From Alistipes sp. UBA936 (GTDB lineage: Bacteria > Bacteroidota > Bacteroidia > Bacteroidales > Rikenellaceae), in the NCBI GenBank assembly GCA_002293505.1, contig DBDI01000008.1, positions 1 to 6,455 on the forward strand: DNA of 6,455 bases, read 5' to 3'. The stretch's first letter is position 1. Every line of letters begins with the position of its first letter. Below are positions 1 through 5,519 of the stretch, piece after piece. The notes under the pieces are model-generated. The model was not told the origin of the DNA and searched no databases. It was given only the letters and a program-made list of their open reading frames with translations. Position numbers and translations under genes: made by a program.

Positions 1-227
1 CGATCGTCCCCCTGCTCCCGCCCGATGCCCACTACATCCTCACCGCAGCCGACACCCCCCGCGCGATGCCTGTGGCCGAACTCGCCAAGCACCTGCCCGC
101 CGCAGAGGTCTGCCCGAAAGTTCCGGCCGCCGTGGCCCGTGCCCTTGCCATAGCCCGCCCGGCAGATATGATCTACATCGGCGGCAGCAACTTTGTTGTA
201 GGCGAATTGTTGAAAAGTCTCCAATAA
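1..227 (+). CDS. folC: Folylpolyglutamate/dihydrofolate synthase, C-terminal end (partial)
   Basis: This is the last 74 codons of an open frame entering from the left edge; the first complete codon is at 3 and the stop TAA is at 225-227. It reads DAHYILTAADTPRAMP early on and ends with IYIGGSNFVVGELLKSLQ. That pattern is typical of the C-terminal Mur-ligase-like domain of FolC: a Tyr-containing strand, then Pro-Arg-Ala, an alternating Ala-rich helix, then a G-S-x-F-x-V-x-E-L-L finish. FolC adds glutamate to dihydropteroate and/or to reduced folates, using ATP in the cytoplasm. The ATP P-loop and central domain lie outside the window, so the mono- or bifunctional state cannot be judged. The next gene appears to have its own promoter. 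Assignment rests on motif recognition of a short fragment; another Mur-ligase-superfamily member is possible but less likely. Confidence 0.83.
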   Translation, partial: IVPLLPPDAHYILTAADTPRAMPVAELAKHLPAAEVCPKVPAAVARALAIARPADMIYIGGSNFVVGELLKSLQ

Positions 228-316
228 CTTCGGGCGACAGAGCGGCCGCCGCAAGCCCAGAGACGCTATCTTTGCCTTCGGAAACAGGAGACACAAGCCT
301 AAACAAACCACTCGAA
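228..316. other. Intergenic leader region between folC and the DUF3467 gene
   Basis: An 89-base gap. It holds an 8-base palindrome GCGGCCGC (242-249), too short to call a terminator, a -7 type promoter box (267-274), and a purine-rich stretch GAAACAGGAGA (about 280-291), which would sit near the start of the transcript. No gene is visible. Confidence 0.5.
267..274 (+). promoter_or_regulatory. Probable Bacteroidota -7 promoter element for the DUF3467 gene
   Basis: TATCTTTG matches the Bacteroidota sigma-ABfr -7 consensus TAnnTTTG exactly. A transcript would start near 279-282, giving a leader of roughly 35 bases before the ATG at 317. No clear -33 TTG is found at the usual 19-23 base spacing (the bases around 244-246 are GGC), so strength is uncertain. 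The box also covers the possible TTG start at 272, which argues against translation starting there. Confidence 0.5.
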
Positions 317-646
317 ATGTCCGAAACTTCAAAACCCACAGGCATCGACCTGCAGTTGGACGAGGCCACCGCCCAGGGCCACTACGCAAACCTTGCGATC
401 ATCTCCCACTCGCCCACGGAGTTCGTGTTGGACTTTGCCGCTGTGATGCCGGGCGTTTCGAAGCCTCGCATCAAGAGCCGTATCGTCCTCGGACCCGAGC
501 ACGCCAAGCGGCTGTTGTTGTCTTTGCAGGAGAACGTCACTCGTTACGAGAGCGCGGTAGGGCGTATCGACCTTCACGGCCCTCACTCCACGCCTCCCCA
601 GTCCGAGGAGGCCGCCACTCTTGGTTTCCTTCCCGGCGAGGCGTAA
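317..646 (+). CDS. DUF3467 family small protein
   Basis: A 109-residue protein whose core (AQGHYANLAIISHSPTEF, then VLDF, MPG, KSRIVLGPEHAKRLL, LQENV) matches the DUF3467 family common in Bacteroidota. Function is unknown to me; it is a small soluble protein without signal peptide or membrane segment, predicted as beta strands followed by an amphipathic helix (PEHAKRLLLSLQENVTRYE). The conserved part is about residues 8-80; the Pro/Ser/Glu-rich tail (about 85-109) looks disordered. The frame extends upstream to a TTG at 272, but that codon lies inside the TATCTTTG promoter box, and family similarity begins just after Met 317, so 317 is chosen. There is no strong Shine-Dalgarno, as is usual in this phylum. 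It ends 24 bases before the next gene and is probably co-transcribed with it. Confidence 0.85.
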   Translation: MSETSKPTGIDLQLDEATAQGHYANLAIISHSPTEFVLDFAAVMPGVSKPRIKSRIVLGPEHAKRLLLSLQENVTRYESAVGRIDLHGPHSTPPQSEEAATLGFLPGEA

Positions 647-670
647 CAGAGATCCGAAAAAATACCACTT

Positions 671-730
671 ATGAAAAAGATTCTCTCCCTTGCCGCCTGC
701 CTTGGCGCGGTGTTTTTCTCCGCGACTGCT
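671..730 (+). other. Signal peptide (Sec/SPI) of the EreA/ChaN-like protein
   Basis: Residues 1-20: positively charged MKK, then a hydrophobic stretch ILSLAACLGAVFF, then S-A-T-A with an A-x-A cleavage site before Gln21. The LAAC at residues 7-10 resembles a lipobox, but the hydrophobic stretch before it has only a few residues and continues beyond it, so a lipoprotein is less likely. Confidence 0.75.
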
Positions 731-1915
731 CAGGGCGTTCCCGATCCGGGCGATGTGACTCGGCCGTTCGTCCAACGGATGGATCACTACGGCGCGTTGG
801 GTGCTCTTCGCTCGATCGAGACCGAGAGCCGCGCCGCCGGTCGAATGCCCCAGTACTTGTTCGACACCTATCTGGCCAACATCCACGCCTTCAACGGTCG
901 ACTCGACAGCGCTAACATCGCCTACTACCAAACCCTCTACGGTTACCCGCTCAGCACCGAGGCTCCCGAGCCCACCGAACCAGCCGATTACTCCAGCCTT
1001 CGCGCCGTCGACGCCCGCGAATATATTCTCGATTACGCCGAGGGCTCGCAGGTTGTGATGCTCAACGAGTCGCACACCTGCCCTGTGGGGCGTATCTTCG
1101 CTCGCGGACTGTTGTCCGGACTTCGCGAACACGGCTACGAATACCTTTGTTTGGAGGCTCTGGCTTACCGCCCCGAACCTTACACCGACCTCGCTTCGGC
1201 CACCGACCCCGAGGCGGGATACTACACCGCCGAGAGTAACTACGGCGAACTGATCCGCGAGGCGTTGCGGTTGGGCTACACTATCTATGGTTACGACGAC
1301 TGGGGTCCCGGGCGCGACTCGTTGCAGGCGGCCCACATCTCCGAGTTGGTGTTCGAGCGCGACCCTGCGGCTCGGGCGATCGTTCTTGCCGGTCACGGCC
1401 ACATTGTCAACAGCGGCAACACTCTTTACCGTTACCTCAAGCAGGCGACCGGGCTCGACTACGTTGCGTTCGATCAGGACGTTCAGCGCGAGCGACCCGC
1501 TCTCCGTTACGAGGGCGCTCTGTACCGCGATTACTTCCGGGGACTTGATCTGGACGCGCCCGCCGTGTTGGTCGACTCGGCCGGTGTTGTCGTGCCGGTT
1601 GACGAGGGTCGCGACGTGTCTGTCTTCACTCCTCCCACCCGCCTCGTTCACGGTCGGCCTCATTGGTTGTTGCAGGACGGTCGGCGCGCTCCGGTTCGCG
1701 TTCAGGTCGAGCAGCCGAGCGTTGTCAAGGCATACTACGCTGATGAGGTTGCGCTCGTGCCTGCGGATGGCCGCGTGATGGTTCCTCCGGCGGATGTGTT
1801 GGTTGTGGAAACTTTAACCTCCGATCCTTGCCTGATCCTGGCTCCCGGCCGCTACGTTGTTCAGTATTGGTCGCTCGACGGTGTGTTGCTGCGAACCGAA
1901 AAGTTGGAAGTCTAA
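671..1915 (+). CDS. Secreted protein with EreA/ChaN-like (erythromycin-esterase-like) motifs
   Basis: A 414-residue protein starting at the ATG after a short AT-rich leader. Residues 1-20 form a type I signal peptide (MKK, hydrophobic core to FF, cleavage likely after S-A-T-A), so it should be periplasmic or outer-surface. Residues about 60-90 look like one TPR-like helical pair. The central domain carries spaced motifs of the EreA/ChaN/Tiki-like superfamily: VVMLNESH (Glu133, His135), LCLEAL (Glu162), GRDS (Arg214-Asp216 region) before an Ala-rich helix, and IVLAGHGHI (His242, His244). In erythromycin esterases such Glu/His residues form the active site; in ChaN they serve haem binding. These roles are inferred here from pattern only. 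Residues about 285-414 are a beta-rich C-terminal part (many Val, Pro, Asp) with no family I recognise. It follows the DUF3467 gene by 24 bases and converges on murA. Substrate unknown; a macrolide-resistance role should not be assumed. Confidence 0.7.
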   Translation: MKKILSLAACLGAVFFSATAQGVPDPGDVTRPFVQRMDHYGALGALRSIETESRAAGRMPQYLFDTYLANIHAFNGRLDSANIAYYQTLYGYPLSTEAPEPTEPADYSSLRAVDAREYILDYAEGSQVVMLNESHTCPVGRIFARGLLSGLREHGYEYLCLEALAYRPEPYTDLASATDPEAGYYTAESNYGELIREALRLGYTIYGYDDWGPGRDSLQAAHISELVFERDPAARAIVLAGHGHIVNSGNTLYRYLKQATGLDYVAFDQDVQRERPALRYEGALYRDYFRGLDLDAPAVLVDSAGVVVPVDEGRDVSVFTPPTRLVHGRPHWLLQDGRRAPVRVQVEQPSVVKAYYADEVALVPADGRVMVPPADVLVVETLTSDPCLILAPGRYVVQYWSLDGVLLRTEKLEV

Positions 1916-1933
1916 GCCCTCCTCCGGAACCCC

Positions 1934-3241
1934 TCACTCCACCCTCCTGATCTTCGCTCCCAGGGCGTTCAGTCGGCCGTCGATGTTTTGGTAGCCGCGG
2001 TCGATTTGTTCGATGTTTTGTATCACGCTCGTTCCCTCGGCACTTAACGCGGCGATCAACAGCGCCACTCCGGCTCTGATATCGGGCGAGGTCATCTGCG
2101 TGGCTCTCAGTCTGATGGCGTGGTCGTGGCCGATGACGGTTGCTCGGTGGGGGTCGCAAAGGATTATCTGCGCTCCCATATCTATGAGCTTGTCCACGAA
2201 GAACAACCTGCTCTCGAACATCTTCTGATGTATCAACACACTTCCCCGGGCCTGGGTCGCCACGACCAGAAAGACCGAAAGCAGGTCGGGCGTCAGTCCC
2301 GGCCACGGTGCATCGGCGATGGTCATAATCGAGCCGTCGATAAAGCTCTCGATGCAGTAGTGCTCCTGCCTCGGTACGAATATGTCGTCGCCCCGTTGCT
2401 CGAAGTGGATTCCCATCCTCGCGAATTGTTGCGGGATGATGCCCAGATGCTCGAAACCCACGTCGCGAATGGTGATCTCACTACACGTCATTGCGGCCAT
2501 CCCGATGAACGACCCCACCTCGATCATATCGGGCAGACAACGGTGGTCGGTTCCGCCGAGGCATTCCACTCCCTCTATCGTCAGCAGATTCGAGGCTATG
2601 CCGCTGATCTTTGCTCCCATCCGGTTTAGCATCGTGCACAGCTGCTGGAGGTATGGCTCACAGGCGGCGTTGTATATCGTCGTGAACCCTCGCGCCATCG
2701 TCGCCGCCATCACTATGTTTGCCGTTCCCGTTACCGATGCTTCGTCCAACAGCATATAGGCTCCTCGCAGGTCGCGGCCCTCGACGGTGAAGAAATCCTC
2801 ACCGGCGTCGAAATCGAACGTCGCTCCGAGCTTCTGGAATCCTATGAAGTGGGTATCCAGCCTCCGTCGACCGATCTTGTCACCGCCCGGCTTTGGCAGG
2901 TGGCCCACCCCGAAGCGCGCCAACAGTGGTCCCACGATCATTACCGAGCCCCGCAGTCGCGTAGCTCGGGCCCTGAAGTCGGCGGTTTTCATATAGTCCA
3001 GGTCGATATCCGCCGCGCGAAACGACCACATCTCCGGCCCCAGACGCTCCGTTTCGACGCCCAGACACCCCAGCAACTCGATGAGCTGCAACACATCCAC
3101 TATTTCGGGCACGTTGGCGATGGTCACCTTTTCGGCCGTCAGCAGCGTTGCACAGATTACCTGCAAGGCTTCGTTCTTCGCTCCCTGTACTTTAATATCC
3201 CCCCTCAGTCTCCCGCCTCCTGTCACTTCGAATAGCGCCAT
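1934..3241 (-). CDS. murA: UDP-N-acetylglucosamine 1-carboxyvinyltransferase (MurA), Asp-type active site
   Basis: A 435-residue cytoplasmic enzyme that transfers enolpyruvate from PEP to UDP-GlcNAc, the first committed step of peptidoglycan synthesis. Length is close to the usual 420-440. Visible key residues: Lys22-Asn23 in GAKNEAL (substrate binding), Arg97 in RLRGS, the mobile active-site loop LPKPGGDKIGRR at 115-126, Asp319 in TPDLLS (the catalytic-base equivalent of E. coli Asp305), Asp387-Arg389 in SPDIRAG, and Arg415 in QIDRGYQ (equivalent of E. coli Arg397). The loop position normally held by the catalytic Cys (E. coli Cys115) is Asp121 (codon GAC at 2881-2879); this substitution is known to make MurA insensitive to fosfomycin. 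EPSP synthase is ruled out by the MurA-specific loop. The start is supported by a promoter at 3261-3291 and AGGG 6 bases upstream (3248-3251). It is convergent with the preceding gene with only 18 bases between stops, so no separate terminator is apparent. Confidence 0.97.
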   Translation of the reverse strand: MALFEVTGGGRLRGDIKVQGAKNEALQVICATLLTAEKVTIANVPEIVDVLQLIELLGCLGVETERLGPEMWSFRAADIDLDYMKTADFRARATRLRGSVMIVGPLLARFGVGHLPKPGGDKIGRRRLDTHFIGFQKLGATFDFDAGEDFFTVEGRDLRGAYMLLDEASVTGTANIVMAATMARGFTTIYNAACEPYLQQLCTMLNRMGAKISGIASNLLTIEGVECLGGTDHRCLPDMIEVGSFIGMAAMTCSEITIRDVGFEHLGIIPQQFARMGIHFEQRGDDIFVPRQEHYCIESFIDGSIMTIADAPWPGLTPDLLSVFLVVATQARGSVLIHQKMFESRLFFVDKLIDMGAQIILCDPHRATVIGHDHAIRLRATQMTSPDIRAGVALLIAALSAEGTSVIQNIEQIDRGYQNIDGRLNALGAKIRRVE

Positions 3242-3257
3242 AGTTTTCCCTAAATTT

Positions 3258-3288
3258 TTGTAAAGATAATAAAATTTATCTATCTTTG
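3258..3288 (+). promoter_or_regulatory. Promoter for the CAU tRNA (and probably dxs)
   Basis: A -33 type TTG (3258-3260), a 20-base spacer, and a perfect TAnnTTTG -7 box, TATCTTTG (3281-3288). The expected start is about 3293-3295, a few bases before the mature tRNA 5' end at 3300. Both the motif match and the spacing fit the Bacteroidota primary sigma factor. Confidence 0.8.
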
Positions 3289-3291
3289 CAA
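3261..3291 (-). promoter_or_regulatory. Promoter for murA
   Basis: Read on the minus strand: TTG (3291-3289), a 20-base spacer, and TATCTTTA (3268-3261), which differs from TAnnTTTG only in the last base. The expected start is near 3255, about 14 bases before the ATG at 3241. The weaker last base suggests it may be the less active of the two divergent promoters (inference). Confidence 0.65.
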
Positions 3292-3299
3292 CTCGTTTT

Positions 3300-3373
3300 G
3301 GCGGGTTAGCTCAGCTGGTTAGAGCGCATGATTCATAATCATGAGGTCCGGGGTTCAAGTCCCCGACCCGCTA
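3300..3373 (+). tRNA. tRNA with CAU anticodon, most likely elongator tRNA-Met
   Basis: A 74-base cloverleaf. Acceptor GGCGGGT (3300-3306) pairs with ACCCGCT (3366-3372) with a G-U at the first pair. D stem GCTC/GAGC; anticodon stem CATGA (3327-3331)/TCATG (3339-3343); loop TTCATAA with anticodon CAT (3334-3336); T stem CGGGG (3349-3353)/CCCCG (3361-3365) with loop TTCAAGT. The discriminator is A3373, and CCA is not encoded. The anticodon stem lacks the three G-C pairs of initiator tRNA, so it is not tRNA-fMet. Elongator Met is the best reading; the lysidine-modified tRNA-Ile2 also has a CAT anticodon in the gene and cannot be excluded by eye. The gene sits just after a strong promoter and 40 bases before dxs. 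Confidence 0.95.
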
Positions 3374-3413
3374 CTCAAGGGGCCTAAAAAGGGGCCGTTG
3401 CAGGAGAGGAGAG
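3374..3413 (+). promoter_or_regulatory. tRNA-dxs spacer with strong ribosome binding site
   Basis: The 40 bases between tRNA and dxs include a direct repeat GGGGCC (3379-3384 and 3391-3396) around TAAAAA and then an AGGAGAGGAG tract (3402-3411) just before the dxs ATG. This is more Shine-Dalgarno-like than is usual for Bacteroidota genes and supports the start at 3414, though its spacing to the ATG is short for the last GAGGAG. No promoter box or terminator is seen here, so dxs is probably read through from the tRNA promoter and the tRNA 3' end released by processing. Confidence 0.5.
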
Positions 3414-5333
3414 ATGGAGGCCGAACAATACAGGTATCTGAACACAGTAAACTCGCCGGAGGAGCTCAAGAAGCTGACCACAGGCGAGTTAGTCGTATAT
3501 TGCGAGGAGCTGAGGCGCTTCATAATCCAAACCCTGGCGCACAATCCGGGCCATCTCGCGAGCTCTCTCGGCGCGCTGGAACTCACTGTTGCTCTGCACT
3601 ATGTGTACGATGCTCCTCAGGACAAGATAGTGTGGGACGTGGGCCATCAGGCTTACGCTCACAAGATCATCACCGGCCGTCGGGATGCCTTCCACACCCT
3701 GCGCCGTTCGGGCGGTATCGCCGGTTTTCCGCGGCCGTCCGAGAGCCCGTTCGACGCCTTCATCGCGGGCCACGCCTCGAACTCGATCTCGGCCGCCCTC
3801 GGCTTTGCAATCGCTAACCGCCTGACTGGCAATCCTCACCACGTGGTTGCTGTTATCGGCGACGGGGCGATGTCCGGAGGTTTGGCGTTCGAGGGGTTGA
3901 ACAACGCCGGGGTGTCGAAGAGCGACCTTCTCGTGATTCTGAACGACAACCGCATCTCGATCGACAAGGGTGCCGGGGCGCTGCGCGAATACCTCGTGGG
4001 GATCACTACTTCGCGACGTTACAACCGCTTCAAGACTCGCCTGTGGAACCGTTTTCAGCCCGGATCGCGGGTTCATAACTTCCTGAAAAAGACTGCAAAC
4101 GCCATCAAGCACGGCCTGCTCCAGCAGAGTAACCTGTTCGAGAGCTTCGGGTTTCGTTACTTCGGGCCTGTTGATGGTCACGACGTTGTTTCGCTGGTGA
4201 AGGTTTTGCGCGACCTGCGCGAGATCGGCGGACCTAAACTGCTTCATACTCTGACTGTTAAAGGTCACGGTTACGCTCCCGCCGAGCGCGATCCGACGCA
4301 TTGGCACGCACCCGGTAAATTCGAGTTGCAGAACGAAGAGCCGGGCGCGCCGAGTGCCCCCACCCCTCCCTCTTCTCCGATTACCCCCCCCTCCTCGCGT
4401 TGGAGCGATGTTTTCGGCGCTGCTCTCCTCGATCTTGCCCTCGCCGACGAGCGGATCGTTGCCGTTACTCCTGCTATGGGTTCTGGTAGCGGACTCGGGG
4501 CTATGATCGCCGCAATGCCGGGGCGGGTGTTCGACGTCGGGATCGCCGAGGGGCACGCCGTGACTTTCGCTGCCGGACTGGCTGCTGCCGGATTGGTGCC
4601 TTTTTGCGTGGTATACTCGTCGTTTTTGCAGCGCGCTTGGGACAACGTGATCCACGACGTAGCCATTGAAGGCCTGGGAGTTGTACTGTGCATCGACCGC
4701 GGCGGACTGGTTGGTGAGGACGGCACCACCCACCAGGGCGTGTTCGACATCGCCGGTCTGTTGCCCATTCCCGGGGTCGTTGTTTCCTCGCCTATGGACG
4801 CTTCCGAACTGCGCTCTCTTATGCTTTTGGCCTCTCGCTCCGAGTGTCCGTTTGTGATTCGCTACCCTCGCGGGGCGGTCGAGTCCGTGCCTGGGTCGGT
4901 TGGTGATGGTGCTTCCATCGAGATCGGTCGTGGCCGACGGTTGCGCGACGTTTCCCCGAGCCCTGACGAGCGTGAATCGACGGCATTGTTGAGTTTCGGG
5001 CCCGTCGGGGTTGCGGCTGCTCGGGCTGCCGAGATGGCTTCCGAGCGGGGCCGCACCGTTGCCCACTACGACCTTCGCTTCGCTAAACCGTTGGATGAGA
5101 CTCTGCTGCACGAAGTGGGGCAGCGCTTTTCTCACATCGTCACCATCGAGGATGGTTCTGTTTGTGGCGGCGTCGGTTCGGCTGTCGAGGAGTTCCTCCA
5201 CCGCCACTCTTATCCCGTTCGCGTCACCAAATTGGGCGTTCCCGACTCCTTCATCGCCCACGCTCCCCTTGCCGAGCAGCACGCTCTGTGCGGCCTCGAC
5301 GCCGACTCGATCCTCGCTGCGATTTCGTCATAA
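3414..5333 (+). CDS. dxs: 1-deoxy-D-xylulose-5-phosphate synthase (DXS)
   Basis: A 639-residue, thiamine-diphosphate-dependent cytoplasmic enzyme joining pyruvate and glyceraldehyde 3-phosphate to make DXP, entry point of the MEP isoprenoid pathway and also feeding thiamine and pyridoxal synthesis. Length matches the family (about 620-640). Domain I (about 1-300) shows HNPGHL (43-48), DVGHQAY (75-81), GHASNSISAALG (119-130), the ThDP/Mg motif GDGAMSGG (149-156) running to NDN (177-179), GPVDGHD (251-257), and KGHGYAPAE (283-291). A Pro/Ser linker (about 309-328) joins domain II, with IAEGHAV containing the catalytic Glu379, YSSFLQRAWD, DRGGLVGEDGTTHQG (428-442), and RYPRGA (483-488). Domain III (about 520-639) follows with TIEDG and LGVPDSFIAH. 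All key residues appear intact. It lies 40 bases after a tRNA, with which it probably shares a promoter. The linker carries an eight-C run (4384-4391). Confidence 0.97.
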   Translation: MEAEQYRYLNTVNSPEELKKLTTGELVVYCEELRRFIIQTLAHNPGHLASSLGALELTVALHYVYDAPQDKIVWDVGHQAYAHKIITGRRDAFHTLRRSGGIAGFPRPSESPFDAFIAGHASNSISAALGFAIANRLTGNPHHVVAVIGDGAMSGGLAFEGLNNAGVSKSDLLVILNDNRISIDKGAGALREYLVGITTSRRYNRFKTRLWNRFQPGSRVHNFLKKTANAIKHGLLQQSNLFESFGFRYFGPVDGHDVVSLVKVLRDLREIGGPKLLHTLTVKGHGYAPAERDPTHWHAPGKFELQNEEPGAPSAPTPPSSPITPPSSRWSDVFGAALLDLALADERIVAVTPAMGSGSGLGAMIAAMPGRVFDVGIAEGHAVTFAAGLAAAGLVPFCVVYSSFLQRAWDNVIHDVAIEGLGVVLCIDRGGLVGEDGTTHQGVFDIAGLLPIPGVVVSSPMDASELRSLMLLASRSECPFVIRYPRGAVESVPGSVGDGASIEIGRGRRLRDVSPSPDERESTALLSFGPVGVAAARAAEMASERGRTVAHYDLRFAKPLDETLLHEVGQRFSHIVTIEDGSVCGGVGSAVEEFLHRHSYPVRVTKLGVPDSFIAHAPLAEQHALCGLDADSILAAISS

Positions 5334-5519
5334 CGGCGATTCTGCTGCCTTGTCTTAGGCTCGGGTGTTTTGCCAAAAAGTGAGTGGGAAAACGAGTACG
5401 ACACGCGCACTATTCCGTTGAGAATGTCTTGCGGTCGTATGGAGCTCGCACGAACGGCTTGGCAAAACACCCGAGCACGCCGCCGTGGTTTTCCGCAGGC
5501 CCGCCCGTAACGCGCGCGA
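5334..5519. other. Intergenic gap between convergent dxs and glycosyltransferase genes
   Basis: A 186-base gap between two 3' ends. Its main content is the palindromic element at 5359-5476. The flanks (5334-5358 and 5477-5519) show no promoter box, no T-tailed hairpin and no convincing coding frame. Confidence 0.6.
5359..5476. repeat. 118-bp imperfect palindrome with perfect 18-bp inverted arms
   Basis: Left arm GCTCGGGTGTTTTGCCAA (5359-5376) is exactly reverse-complementary to TTGGCAAAACACCCGAGC (5459-5476). The 82-base interior also folds in the same register: TACGAC (5397-5402) with GTCGTA (5434-5439), CGCA (5406-5409) with TGCG (5430-5433), and ATTC (5412-5415) with GAAT (5422-5425) around a six-base loop. 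All pairs centre on about 5418, so the whole element can form one long hairpin with internal loops. No T-run follows either arm and no matching target-site duplication flanks it. It could be a MITE-like relic, a structured RNA, a 3'-end element shared by the two convergent genes, or an invertible site; the sequence alone does not decide. Confidence 0.85.

Larger units (their letters stand above)
3242..3299. promoter_or_regulatory. AT-rich divergent promoter region between murA and the tRNA-dxs unit
   Basis: This 58-base gap is sharply AT-rich against the GC-rich surroundings and holds both promoters described separately. They occupy the same 34 bases on opposite strands, so RNA polymerase bound at one should exclude the other. 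The murA leader would be about 14 bases and the tRNA leader about 5-7 bases. Confidence 0.75.

Noticed and set aside
242..249. GCGGCCGC palindrome as a folC terminator
   Set aside because: Only eight bases with no loop or T-run; expected in GC-rich DNA.
272..316. Upstream TTG start for the DUF3467 protein, adding 15 residues
   Set aside because: The TTG lies within the TATCTTTG promoter box, so it would not be in the mRNA, and the extra residues are outside the family core.
329..1663. A 444-codon open frame on the minus strand opposite the DUF3467 and EreA/ChaN-like genes
   Set aside because: It runs antisense through two genes with recognisable families and signal peptide. Its product has no recognisable motifs and is explained by GC-rich codon bias.
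1838..1912. Type IX secretion sorting signal at the end of the EreA/ChaN-like protein
   Set aside because: The PGRYVVQYWSLDG ending is superficially similar, but the longer set of conserved motifs of a T9SS C-terminal domain is not visible.
3379..3396. GGGGCC-TAAAAA-GGGGCC as a tRNA terminator
   Set aside because: It is a direct repeat; the only stem is four bases (GGCC/GGCC) with no T-run after it.
3489..5282. A 597-codon open frame on the minus strand opposite dxs
   Set aside because: It is a shadow of dxs, whose motifs are complete in the plus frame. The antisense product is low-complexity and rich in Arg, Gly and Val with no family signature.
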